Shown here piece after piece: positions 1 through 10,864 of a stretch of 64,000 bases of DNA (positions within the stretch are counted from its first letter, which is position 1; each line of letters opens with the position of its first letter). The stretch lies in the NCBI GenBank assembly GCA_032622095.1, contig CP136063.1, forward strand, positions 122,780,723-122,844,722, written 5' to 3'. Under the pieces are notes generated by a model, which worked only from the letters and a program-made list of their open reading frames with translations, searched no databases and was not told the origin of the DNA. The DNA is from Siphonodentalium dalli. Taxonomy: Eukaryota; Mollusca; Scaphopoda; Gadilida; Siphonodentaliidae. Made by a program: the position numbers and the translations under genes.

Positions 1-214
1 TGCTATAGGCCCTATGTTATTTATGATTACGTATGATGGTCGATAACTTAACAGAAATGGACATTTAAGCTTATTGTCCATATTTGAATTTTCATACTAA
101 CAGCTAGCCAGTTTGGAAATTTATTTGCTAATAGAAAAATAACAATTCTTTACAAATGGAAGTGAGAACTTGTGTGCTGTTTATTTCACAGGGTCATATA
201 GATAACCATCGGGT

Positions 215-546
215 TCAATTAAGTTTACACGCCGTTTTTTGCTGGTTTCTGCCTTGCCGTACGTAGGCTACTCCCACAACAATAGCTTTAAAAGTGGAAT
301 CGGGCAATATTAAGCTAGGTGATGCATGAGCAGTGAAGGCATGCCACTCAATACATTTATTTGTGATATTACTGTTAAGGCAATCGGAGGAACAACACCC
401 ATTCATGGACAGCAATGATGACTTCATATCGGATGTGCATGGCAAGACATGGTATCCCGGACATTTGCCATAGTCCCCAAACGGCTCGTTAATGGGAAAA
501 ACGGACAATTCCCCACCGTCGACATTCCCCACATGGAATTTGAAAG
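215..546 (-). CDS. Candidate 3'-terminal exon, unknown cysteine-rich protein
   Basis: An open frame on the - strand runs from a possible acceptor (AG at 547-548, with a ctaac branch-like motif further upstream) to a stop at 215-217. An AATAAA poly(A) signal follows at 180-185, about 30 bases after the stop, as expected for a last exon. The reading contains GDYGKCPGYHVLPC and then a CC..C cluster, but I do not recognise a family. There is no convincing ATG, so it would need upstream exons at higher coordinates. The first two bases complete a split codon, which is phase-compatible with the EF-hand exon at 42513-42605. That link is inference only, and the frame could also be chance. Confidence 0.3.
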
Positions 547-1000
547 CTAGTTTATATTATAATTATATTATAATTTATATTTATGGCTAATAATATGATG
601 TTAGATGTTGGTGAAGTTGAAATGCGACACTCGGGTACAACCAGTAGGCCTACCAGAAAAAAATATGATTAGGCATATCGCAAATCAAACCTGGAAAAAT
701 AAATCTTATCGTAACCTTATTTCCAAAGAAGAGAAATAAAAAAACATATTCGATCATTCCCAAACATTAAAACATGATATAGATAAATAATTATTGTTAA
801 CCCTACCCCGGCCATTTTCCTGAAATCAAAACTTTATGGTGCTATTTTACCCGCCATATAAATCAATAAAATGTCTCATTGGTCTGCTGTTATGACTTGA
901 AATAACGCTTATACATTGTTTCAATCCACGAAAGAAAAGAAACTACAGGCCGTCTTGCATTTATTAAGTTCGGTATATATGCTGATGTTGTAATGTCAAA

Positions 1001-1230
1001 TGTGTCGCATTACATACCCCGTGTCTGGGGCATAATGCGACGGATTGGGTACGTCGATGGGGAGTATAGTGGTGTTCAGAAATCGGTGCTTCCCAGGCAA
1101 GTGTGAGTATTAATATGTATAGTGGAAATATTTATCTAACTTTTATTTTAATAATGTGTGCCCTTCCGTCGTTTTTAGTGACATGATGGGGTCTAATGTG
1201 CTTATGTGTCGCATTATGCCCCACATTACC
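1001..1230. repeat. Inverted repeat around GGGGCATAATGCGAC
   Basis: The 15-mer GGGGCATAATGCGAC (1027-1041) returns as its reverse complement near 1207-1221, and a third partial version (TGTCGCATTACATACCCC) opens the block at 1003. This looks like an old small inverted-repeat element. No coding capacity is visible. Confidence 0.5.
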
Positions 1231-1350
1231 CTAGTGGTATTTGTATGGGGTTAGTGGTAGTCATATAATTTTAAGGGCTATTACTTGTCAAAACTAAACA
1301 ATATTACCCTCTGTCACTTTTAAATCGAGTTGATAATGTGATATTTGCCT

Positions 1351-1423
1351 GTGTAACTTTATCTCAATTCTCTCCAAACCTGAGTAACTTTATCAAAATT
1401 TCAGGAACCTGGGTAACTTTATC
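1351..1423 (+). repeat. Three spaced copies of GTAACTTTATC
   Basis: The motif GTAACTTTATC, preceded by G and a variable base, occurs three times about 30 bases apart (1351, 1382, 1411), with weakly similar spacers. It lies about 600 bases upstream of the SET start codon. It may be a short tandem duplication; a regulatory role is not shown. Confidence 0.55.
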
Positions 1424-1532
1424 ACAGAAAACCGATGAGAATGACCTATTCAGCCCCAATTGATGATCCCCACTCTTTGGTGCCACTATATATATAGGCC
1501 TATAGGCCTATATTCATAGTAGATTTTGAGAT

Positions 1533-1727
1533 TTATGAATGCACACCTCCAAAACAGGAATTCAAAGAAAGCACACCGACATCCCCGGACCAGCTGGTTA
1601 TGTCAGACAACAAGCTAAAAATAGAATAGCAAGGTTCTGAATACACACCACCAAAACGGGTATCCAGAGAATGCACACCGGCGTCTCAGGACTATAAATG
1701 ATGACGTCAGACGACAAGCTAAAAATA
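1533..1727 (+). repeat. Tandem duplication upstream of the SET gene
   Basis: Two units of about 92 bases (1533-1624 and about 1635-1727) share the order tgaatgcacacc, ccaaaac, gcacaccg, gtcagac and acaagctaaaaata. They sit 270-470 bases upstream of the SET exon 1 start codon. Only the second unit contains a perfect TGACGTCA; the first has a degraded version. Confidence 0.75.
1693..1709 (+). promoter_or_regulatory. TATAAAT next to a CRE-like TGACGTCA
   Basis: TATAAAT (1693-1699) is followed directly by TGACGTCA (1702-1709), the consensus CREB/ATF site, about 290 bases upstream of the SET start codon. The order of a TATA-like box before a CRE is unusual, because CREs normally lie upstream, so this may be coincidence. 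A CAGE or RNA 5'-end map would decide. Confidence 0.3.
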
Positions 1728-1970
1728 AATATCAACAACTGCATCCGCGCTTTTTTGTCTGCTGCCAACAACCACTTGCTGGAACTTTAAAGGAACTCGC
1801 GGACGCGTGTGAATGTGTTCTACTAATGATTCTATTGATGATTTCCTATTGATGATTATTGACATTGTATAGGAGTCTTTAGGACTTCACGGACTTACAT
1901 CTAAGTCTCGGTGCCTCGACAAATCAGCGAGGGAAACTACAACAAAGAAAGGAAAGTAAGGCGGCCGTCA

Positions 1971-2044
1971 ATGGCGTCATCACATTCACACTCACAGTCA
2001 TGGCGAATTTTCTTCGACGTCGAAGAAAACGATCAAAACCAAAT
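1971..2044 (+). other. Overlapping upstream ORF in SET exon 1
   Basis: An ATG at 1971, out of frame with the SET start at 2000, opens a frame through exon 1 and, after splicing, stops at TAG 16697-16699 in exon 2 (32 residues). Its context has T at -3, while the ATG at 2000 has G at -3 and G at +4. Leaky scanning to the second ATG is therefore plausible, with the first acting as a translational brake. This depends on exon 1 being correct. Confidence 0.35.
2000..2044 (+). CDS. SET gene exon 1: basic N-terminus
   Basis: ATG at 2000 encodes MANFLRRRRKRSKPN and ends exactly at a strong donor (GTAAGT, 2045-2050) in phase 0, matching the phase-0 start of exon 2. The RRRRKRSKP run looks like a nuclear localisation signal, which suits a chromatin enzyme. 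The next exon is 14.6 kb away, so the join is an inference from phase and context. It remains possible that another first exon is used. Confidence 0.5.
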
Positions 2045-4279
2045 GTAAGTTGTTTACATATTATATGTGCGGGCATGCATGCTGCCATCAGTGTAATTTA
2101 CTGCAAGTTGCAACACCTACATTAATGTAGTCATTATTACCACAGAAGTTGGAATCACTGACTTTTATGCCATTTTTTGGAGTTCTAGTTCTACTAACTT
2201 CTAGGCATTAGCCTATTAGTATTAGTTTACTATTACTATTAGGTAGTGATTCCAACTTCTGTTCTGTGATTATTACAATACATTAAACTAATTTCAATTC
2301 AACTTTCAAAATTCAAGGACATTTTCAATTCAAATTTCAATCTGACAGTTAAACCACTTTTTAAATCAATAAAATGTCCTTAATTTGGCTTAAAATTCTG
2401 TGTTCATACTTAAATATGAATATCATATGTATTTAAATTGTAATCATGTACACCAGTCCATCACGATTCGCATGGGACCACAGTTACTGGACATAAACTG
2501 ATAAAGTCCCAAAAATAAGGTTTTATCGAGTTTATAAAATACTCCTCGGCTCCAAATAAAAGTGCAGGCCGAAAATGCCAAATAATTCCATTGGGAATGG
2601 GAGTTAATAAACGTGCAGACCCAAATAATAGTGCAGGGTGAACTCTGAGTCTGAGCAAAACATCCAACATATTAATAACAATGGTTAAACAAAGAAGTAT
2701 TTTTATATTATTAATATAGGAATAAGTATCAATGTACCGTATAGGAATCAACATACTTACATAGTATGTGTCATGTGGTGTTTTATTCAATATTTAAATA
2801 TTCACATGTATGCCATAATACATGTACATGCATAAAGTTATACCTGTAAGCTCACCATTTTGATATGAGAGTCATATAGAAATCTAGAGTTTGTGCTGAT
2901 TTAAATTTTTATAGCCTCAAAATTAATAAACGTGCAGACCCAAATAAGCAACTTATGCAGGGGAGATATTACCAAAGAAAATAATAAATGTGCATGCATG
3001 TTTATTTGGAGCCCAAGAGTATCCCTATAAAGAAGTCCACTGTTGTAAATGTTTGCAGCAATATGCCATGGTAATTAACACTATAATTGACATGTTGTGA
3101 AATCCTGATGCCACCCTGTAGGCCTATTATTAACGAGAGGCCGATCACGATCGGCAGATGTTTAACCCATACCTTGGCGATAGCGATTAGCTATTTTTAT
3201 AAATTTTATAAATCCTTACACCAACCTTTTCATGAGTGCAAAAGTTTCAACAATTCACACTTTATATAGTGATCGTGTGAAAAATATTTAGTTATCACAT
3301 TGTGTCAACAGGATTGGTGGAGGATGTTAATATTTTTAAGCAAATAAACCAAATGACCCTCACTATGCAGGTTAGGGGTGTGTTATCGTCAACTATGCCA
3401 AGAACTATAAACATAATCAATGGAAATATTTGAGTTATCAAATCGGATAGAATGGGGTTAATCTTACCCAAACTAATGAACTGATAAACACAAAATAGTC
3501 TATGAAAAGCATGTCATTGGATTTAGAACCCCATACAATAAGTCAGTCTCAAGAATACAAGCACCATTAATATTATCCTGGAGCCCAAATGCAATTGAGG
3601 GAATTTCAAAATAAGACATTTCCTCTAATGATGAATATTCAATTGGTGATGTATTGAAACCCTTACTGAACCTGGCTCAAAGTGAAAGGGATAATATTAT
3701 ATCTGTCTATCGCATAATATGTGTCTAAGGAATGGTTTAATTTTAATCCCAAATCCATGCAAATCAAAAGTGGATCACCATCAACCTGGACATAACATAG
3801 GAGAATGATTAAATGAAAAGCATCAAAACCATATGATGTGTGGAGAGGGTTAATCATTTTCAATGACATCATGTTATGGAACTAAGGAATGTGTGGATAA
3901 ATTTTTGTCTAAGATAAGACAACAGTGTTTGTAAAGAACAATGTCTGTAAAACAACACTACAAAGTAACAATGGACTATTCCAATTTATTATTTTAGAAT
4001 AGGTGTCATATAGTGTGTGCATATAGCTAATGTAATAAACCTGTTTCAACAAAGGGGTTAACTTCATATTGCACAGAAAGCAGAACTCCACCAGAGAGTG
4101 AGTAATCAATCACAGTTTGACATAATTATGATAACAAGTCCAGCCAGCCAGTGGTACCACTATCATGCTTTATAGCATGTAGTATCTAATGTCATAGTGA
4201 TAATTAACTCATTTCAATAACACACATTGCTGTGGGATATATGTTCTCTTCAAATTCCCAGCAGTAATTACTTGAATTA

Positions 4280-5040
4280 TAAAGGGTCATAACTCTGTTA
4301 AAATATATCGGATCAAACCCATATTCGAACTCGATCTGTATTTATGGGTGATAAATTCATATACCAAATTTTGTGTTGATCAGATGAAAAATGTTTTGAG
4401 TCATAGCAGCTTGGGTGAATTCTAAGTAAACATAAGAGTGAAAAAGGTTAATTAAACAATACCAAAAACCATACAGATGAAGAACGTGCTAAGAAAAACC
4501 TAGGTAAGAAATATGAGGCAGATCAGAAGAAATATGTTCAACTTATTGCATTGGATAGCATGTGTGTAAAGGGTTAATTATTTTCTAAACTGATCAACCA
4601 ATCAATACCAAAAACTATACAGGTGAGGGGTGTGTCATCATAAACCTACATATCAAATATGAACACAATCGGACAAAAAAATATTTCGGTTAGAGCATCG
4701 GATTTTTTTTTAATTTATTTTATTTTCGAAAAAAGGGTCATAACTCCTTTAAAATTAATCGGATCAAACCCATATTCGAACTCGATCTGTATTTTGGGCT
4801 GTGAAACTTGGTTCCAATCAGATAAAAAATGTTTGAGTTATGGCAGAATGCGTGAATTCTAAGTTGAAAAAGGGCCATAACTCTGTAACAAAATCTGGGA
4901 TCAAACCCAAATTCGAACTCGATCTGTATTTTGGGCTGAGAAACCCATATACAAAATTTGGTTTCGATCGGATAGAAAATGTTTGAGTTATCGCATTACT
5001 CGTAAAGTGTCTACGGACAGACAGACGGACGAATAGCTTG
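4280..5040 (+). repeat. Three units of a dispersed bivalve-type repeat
   Basis: Units beginning GGGTCATAACTC near 4283, 4735 and GGGCCATAACTC near 4872 each continue with ggatcaaaccca, ttcgaactcgatctgtat and a 'gtttgagttat' stretch. They end in gacagacagacggacgaata near 5016-5035. Related degenerate text runs back to about 3300. This type of repeat, ending in a GACAGACGGAC track, is widespread in mollusc genomes as far as I recall. No protein is encoded. Confidence 0.7.
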
Positions 5041-5548
5041 AATAAAAGTCTGCCAACATTAGACTTTAATAATCTTCTAAGTATTAATGGGAGTATATAT
5101 ACTATATAGTAATGGTTATAACATCTATGTCGGTTTACCTAAACCAACAAACTGAGGAAAGACAAAAAGGTCAACCACATAGCATATAATATTAATAGGC
5201 CTAAAATGGGGATTTGTTTACGCTTTATTTGATGATGACCATGCATAATCTCATCTAATTCTTTAGCCAACACCTATTAAACTACAAAACAACAACTTTT
5301 GAATAATTTGTTGTAATAATTCACAAACTACTAGTGAGATAATCATGTTTCTGGCCATATGAGAGAGATATCATTTATTTATTTCCGTGACATGTGTATA
5401 CATAATACAAAATATAATATTAATTAAAGAACAGTATACCGGTACAGTAAACACCCGGCCTATAAGGCCTATATGTCACGCTTAATATAATATTTTCGCA
5501 TACGTTTTCACATAACGATTCCTGCTAAATCAAATTGCAAACTAAAAA

Positions 5549-5824
5549 TTAAAATAGTAGATTCACTTTTCCTTCCGACGTCCAAAACGAAAAATTGCGA
5601 TCTCCTAATTGTTCCGTTTTAGTGGGTTCGCATTTTTCATTTGCCAGTTTATTTGAAATTATTTCTGTATCTGATTTAATAGTTTCGATTAAGAATTCAT
5701 GGATGGTGTCGAGTCCCTGGCCGATAATGGTGAAAAAATTCTTTTTAAACTCTGTTAATTTGGCGTCCGGAATTAATTTTATTGCTGCATAGTTGTAGGT
5801 GAGTATGTTATTTATAGGAAACAA
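5549..5824 (-). other. Unassigned open frame, 91 codons
   Basis: This open frame on the - strand reads like a normal polypeptide (segments such as LTEFKKNFFTIIGQGLDTIH and SDTEIISNKLANEKCEPT), with a plausible charged and hydrophobic mix. It has no ATG at its start and I recognise no family. It lies just inside the right arm of the 2479-5994 inverted repeat, so it may be a transposon remnant. The + strand also has a donor-like GTGAGT at 5791-5796. Low confidence that it is coding. Confidence 0.2.
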
Positions 5825-5994
5825 GCGACATTATGGCCGGTATTTTGCGTTTAGTGCTTTTATTTGAGATATGTTTGTTGGGCCATGCATCAATTGATGA
5901 TAGATACATTACTTTTTCTTTAGCCTTTATAGGGACACCGATTTATAAACTCGATAAAAACCTTATTTTTGGGACTTTATGTCCAGTAACTGTG

Positions 5995-6466
5995 ATACTT
6001 GAGAATGAATATGTGTTGGAGATCATGTGCAATTTGTGGCGAGTTCTGACGGTAATTCAATTTTTCTGACGGACAGTGGAAACGCATCGGAGGAAAGTAG
6101 GTCAACAAAATATTAGAGCTGAAACGGGTGACCCATTTTTCTAACTGGTTAACCATTGGGGTTAGCCGGATTTTAACCGGTTAACTTAACCGCTAATTTC
6201 TAACGGACTACTCTCAGACTAATTATGTCGACATTATGCCATGCTCCAGGGACAAACCTAGGTGAGAAATAGTAGCTGAAATAATGACCTTATTCACGAC
6301 ATTTAGCGATATTCAAAAACAGGCATTCACTGTTCTTTTGCTGGCTCTCGTGATGGGGAATGAGCAAGTGAAATTTGTGAATGGCAGGCTAGGGGGATCG
6401 CTTATTTGCCGTGATCAGCATATGTTTGGACATTTGTAAAATGAGTAGTATGGGTATTGATAAAAT
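5995..6466. other. No gene seen; CCGGTTAAC-rich patch
   Basis: A short patch near 6130-6185 repeats variants of aaccggttaac (ctggttaacc, aaccggttaact). I see no open frame of note and no splice-bounded exon. Confidence 0.4.
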
Positions 6467-6705
6467 ATGGTGGCTGATTTGCCACATACTCATATCGCAA
6501 TACATATATTATCTCGAGATCTCGAGATGTTATCTCAAGATCTCGACATAATTATCTCGAGATCTCGAGATAATATCTCGAGATCTCGACATATTATCTC
6601 GAGATCTCGACTTAATATTATCTCGACATAACATGCATATTTGAACATCTGATGTAGTGGCAATGTGACAACAACCAAGATGGAACGCGAACAAGTCGCT
6701 CTCTG
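6467..6705 (+). mobile_element. ATCTCGAGAT repeat, copy R1
   Basis: The block starts TGGTGGCTGATTTGCCACA, runs through a 120-base track of alternating atctcgagat and ctcgacata units (about 6508-6630), and ends with acatctgatgtag, aatgtgacaacaacca and a gaacgcgaacaagtcgctc tail. The same order occurs at 8279-8450 and, inverted, at 12877-13015. The core is self-complementary and would fold into many hairpins. Family unknown; no coding sequence. Confidence 0.75.
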
Positions 6706-8278
6706 TCCCCTTTATATAATGTCATAAAGTGTAGCTTCTTGGTCCACCTGTATGCATGCCCACTATCTCAGTGTTTGATTGTTGTCAACAATTGAAATTG
6801 ATATAAGCATTTTATAGGAACAATTTGAGTGAATACTTCTTTAAATTTTTGCATTCGGTTTTTAATTCAGTTTCGGTTTCATTTCCGGTGATGGTGATGA
6901 CAACAACAAAAAATAACTTTGAGAATCGGAACCGGAACATTTATTGTAAACTTAAAGTCATTTGATGTTTTCAATACCAAATTTGCAAATATAGAAGTAT
7001 TATAGAGTTCCAAACAGGTAGCGCGTGATTTAGGTTACTATTCTGGTACATGGCCCAGCTCAAATGTATGAAATTGAGTGTTATGTCGCTTTTTGTCATG
7101 TAACATTTCATCCAGAAAATTGATTCCAACTTTTTAAACAACCAATCGATCGATGAATACTTTTTTGAAAACAGTACTCAAGAATCAAGTGGAATAAGCT
7201 TTGTGGGCTCAATTGCATCAGCCATTCAGGGACCTACTTAACAGAGCGAAGTCTCCTTTAATGTTTAAAGAACTTCACAGACACACCAACCAACCAACCG
7301 TATATAAATAAACTCTCCTTTTCCGGCAATTTCACGGATTTGTTTGTGGAATACTTACAGTTACACTCTGAATCCAGTTGTATGACACCTTTACATAGGT
7401 AATAAACAAGACAGAATATTAAAACTTTACTTGATGTAAAATCGCGAGTTGTATTTGTTGTTACCTATTTTCGTGGTGACCAAGGTAAATTCAAGGTAAA
7501 AACTGAAAAGCACCGACGCGGGTGTTAAAAGTCGACGTGCTGATGCCCATGAAACAAAACCATTTTTTGTTTTGGCCTAATGAATTCTAAATAAAGACTA
7601 GAAAGTAATAAACTAAAAGAAAGGTCAGTTAGGTCACAGACTCACAGTCCTATTCAGTATTTGAACTATTCGTCGGTATCATGAATGCGGACACTAATTT
7701 CAACACGAAATAATACCGAGCCTGAGGGGTGTCAATCAGATGACAGATTCACTGATTCAGTGACGTCATTGCTTTGAACTATCCTGCCTGGATACACAGT
7801 GACTGCCCACATGCTTTTGTCGGAAGATCAGAGAAAACTTCAAAGGCCGGAATTGATTGAAGGTCACTGACACGCTACTGAGTGTCTGAAACTTCCGCGT
7901 GCACCAATTAATGCTTGCAATATTGCACTCTACTATCAGTGGCACAGGGGTTAGAATTACTTTTGCATCATTTATTTTGTTTCGACCTACTTCCATTGTC
8001 AATTTAACGGATCACATGCTTTTGTTGACAATGACAGTCGATCGCACGTGCTATCAGTATCACGGACTGAATACAAACATGTCAATTGAATTCTAATGAT
8101 AGCATACCGGTACGTTGGAAATAATAAAACATAGTAACATTTCTTGCCTTCATGATGTCATTGGCAGTTTGAAACATAATATAGGTTGAAATTGTTGTTA
8201 TATTATAGTTTCATTTTCCAACCAAAATTTAATGAAGAGTGAATGTTTTTTTAGCCAACAGTTAAATGTTTTTTTTAG
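6706..8278. other. No gene recognised
   Basis: AT-rich sequence without an exon I can support. A TGACGTCA site is present at 7761-7768 and a CACGTG at 8045-8050. Short frames at 7766-8002 (-) and 7899-8096 (+) overlap on opposite strands and have no recognisable domain. Confidence 0.4.
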
Positions 8279-8450
8279 TATGGTGGCTGATTTGCCACAC
8301 ACTCGATACAAAAATTATCTTGAGATATGATCTCGAGATATCTAGAGATATTATCTCGAGATCTCAACATAACATTCATATTTGAACATCTGATGTAGTA
8401 GCAATGTGACAACAACCAGGATGAAACGCGAGCAATTCGCTCGCTGTGTC
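8279..8450 (+). mobile_element. ATCTCGAGAT repeat, copy R2
   Basis: Second copy of the R1 layout: TGGTGGCTGATTTGCCACA, a shorter ctcgagat track, then acatctgatgtagtagcaat and acaacaaccaggatg. It is followed by a CT-rich tract and a block (about 8490-8570) whose reverse complement recurs near 10430, 10690 and 12757, including GGTTCAAATCC, which resembles a tRNA-type B box. Together with R3 in inverse orientation it brackets 8.3-13.0 kb. Confidence 0.7.
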
Positions 8451-8650
8451 TCAATCAAACAGTCTCTCTGTCTCCTCTCTCTCGAGTCTCTCCAATCAAC
8501 TTAATTGGTTCAAATCCGGGAATCAAATCTGGCTTATTCTTGATTGATAATCTGGGACTCGAGTCTGTACTCTCTTTCCCCACTCTATCTCCCTCCATCT
8601 GTCTGTCTGTCTCTCTCTCTCTCTCTATATATCTCTATATATATATAGAG

Positions 8651-9211
8651 GATCTCACATGAGTTTCTATTTTATACGGAATTTATCAACCGAGTTCACT
8701 AAATTCGATTTGAGCCGAGGTTTACCGAGGCTCAAATATAATTTAGAGGTTGATAAATTACGTATAAAATAGGACGAGTGTGAGATACCTTTATTCACAT
8801 GAACAAATAAACCCGAAGCAATGCGAAATATTCATCGAAAACAACAATCATAAACTACAGCGATTGCAAGTTATTTGAAGAACGCTGTGACGTCATCGTA
8901 CGCGCTGATATTAAACGTGTCTATTACCGATAATTATGAAACTGCTTTTATGGCCAAATTATGTGATAAATATATTTATCACATAATTGACCCACAAAAC
9001 CAGCTTCATAATTATTGGTAAGACCTGTAATATTAGCGAGTGCGATGACGTCACACTATTATTTAAATGACTTGCGATTGCTGAAGTTTATGATTGTTGT
9101 TTTCGATGAATACTTCGCGTTGCTTGGCATTTATTTGATCATGTGATAAAAGGTATCTCAAACTCGTTCTATTTTGTACATAATTTATCAACCTCGGCTC
9201 AAATTGAATTT
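8651..9211. mobile_element. Foldback element with nested hairpins
   Basis: The sequence is nearly self-complementary about an AT-rich centre at 8972/8973 (atgtgataaatatatttatc). The arms extend roughly 240 bases each way, including paired TGACGTCA-type sites (8889 and 9046). The left end forms a second inverted repeat (8651-8787), with arms of about 60 bases carrying tctattttatacg and gaggctcaaat. No open frame. It directly abuts the hAT-like element at 9211, so one may have inserted at the end of the other. Confidence 0.75.
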
Positions 9212-10364
9212 AGCATTGATTTTGATAATCGATAATCGGTCATGAATAATCAACTATAATCGATTAATCGTACCCAATATTAATAACATCAGTGGAAGTA
9301 TACCGTAATATGGCCTATTGCCTGGGTGCTGATTATCTCAATAACTGCACTGTCGCTGGTCATTTGAGGCATTGGCTGATGTAATTTTTATGTTAATAAA
9401 GTGCATCATAAGCCACTGTTAATGACTAATGAGCACAATGTATTCAATACCAGCACAGTTCTCGGCGATGTTATGGTTATAATATTTGTGAGTTCATTAG
9501 AGGAATGTAGCAATTAATTTCAGTTTTAGGATTAGCCACATATACAAACAATACAAAAGTAGGAATGAACGATGGACCGCCGGCGGTTCCTAAAGAAAGG
9601 AAACAAATGTTTTGAAACTAGTAATAAACTTCCAGAGTGTGGTAATTAACAATCACAAATGTGTGCCCCCACTTGCAAATTGCACGACTCAGTCACTCAG
9701 AACAACCTAAGTATTTGATAATAGTCTTGTTTCATTCAGCATTCACCACGCGATATGCGATAGTCTTTACTAGTAACTTCTAAGTATACATACATTTGTA
9801 CTTATACAAACAAAGTGCACTCGCAATGCAATTGCGGAGAACATCACTGATTAAAATGCCATATATAATTATGTATTGGTTCCCTGGTTTTAGAGAGAAT
9901 GTCTATCAACTACCCATTGGTCCAATCAGATTCAAGGGCGAGTGCATTCAGTTCATTGAACAAGGTGACAGTCGGCACATTTCAAAGGCATATTGCCACC
10001 TTTCAAGTATATTAAAATATACAACGATGTCACAATGTGTTCAAATCTGCAGTGCCGCCAATTTGTTGATTATACAACGACCCGACGAGAAACCATGTCG
10101 CATCATCAAATGACCCGCAGCCGACTGTTTGCAACATATATCAGTAGTTCTCATGTTATTGGAATCTCTTTGGTACGCGATCAAAGGATGTTTAAATAAC
10201 TCGGTTGTAGATTGAACTGTGTAAAATAAACACGATATTCAATAATACCCGGCATCTTCTGATGTCCGATATAAATAACGCAGATTAATCAATGATGGAA
10301 ATGGTAATCGATTATTGGCTTTATCAATGGTTCATCGATTATACGATTAATCATGGCACCCCTA
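9211..10364 (-). mobile_element. Non-autonomous hAT-like element (uninterrupted relative)
   Basis: Read on the - strand, the right end gives TAGGGGTGCCATGATTAATC, the same terminal repeat as the element at 19386-22135. The interior matches that element closely in order (ttcaataccagcaca, gattaatcgtaccca, tggcctattg, acactctggaagttt). The other terminus is damaged at 9211 next to the foldback element, and no 8-bp target duplication is found. Open frames inside (for example 9796-10113) resemble no transposase, so it is presumably mobilised in trans. It serves as the empty-site reference for the nested insertion at 19815-21784. Confidence 0.75.
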
Positions 10365-10375
10365 ATCAGGGGTTA

Positions 10376-10579
10376 AAGAGAGAGACAGACAGAGGGAGAG
10401 AGAGAGAGACATAGACCCGAGTCCCAGATTATCGATCGAGAATAACCCGGATTTACATTCAGGAACTGAGTCAAGACGACTGGTATGCACATGCGCCGCC
10501 TTTCGAATGACCAGTGGCTAATGAAAGAACGGGAGATACACACACACATATATATGTATACAGTATATATATGTATACA

Positions 10580-10631
<52 letters not shown>

Positions 10632-10830
10632 CGACATACGGATGGACATTCAGACAGAGGGAGATAGTGTGGGAAAGAGACAGAGACAAAGAGTCCCAGA
10701 TTATCAATCGAGAATAAGCTGGATTTGATTCCGGGATTTGAACCAAGTCGATTGGAGGGAGACAGACGGAGTGAGAGATATTGTGGGGGAGTGAGAGAGA
10801 GTGGGATAGAGGGAGGGACAGAGAACCAAA
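10376..10830. repeat. GA-rich tract with (TA)n microsatellite
   Basis: Purine-rich GAGA text (10376-10410 and 10617-10830) flanks a TA/TATG-CAG-TATA microsatellite at about 10545-10616. The block 'gagtcccagattatc..tcgagaataa' occurs at about 10430 and again at about 10690. The long open frames reported across this tract are artefacts of the dinucleotide repeats. Confidence 0.85.
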
Positions 10831-10864
10831 TCCCAGATTCAGTGTAGTTTTCAATAATTATTTG

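Larger units (their letters stand above)
2479..5994. mobile_element. 3.5-kb region bounded by a ~60-bp inverted repeat
   Basis: The sequence at 2479-2538 (cacagttactggacataaac ... ttttatcgagtttataaa) returns as a near-identical reverse complement at 5942-5994, differing by small indels. Between them lie short direct repeats (aataaacgtgcagacccaaataa near 2613 and 2932) and the array at 4280-5040. This could be a degraded DNA transposon or two independent inverted insertions of one repeat. No target-site duplication was found. Confidence 0.45.

Noticed and set aside
9796-10113. 105-codon + strand frame inside the hAT-like element
   Set aside because: No transposase motif, and the matching region of the relative at 19386-22135 does not conserve a frame.
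10471-10854. 127-codon - strand frame and two + strand frames over the same region
   Set aside because: They translate (TA)n and (GA)n microsatellites into YIYIYI and RERERE or SLSLS runs; low-complexity artefact.
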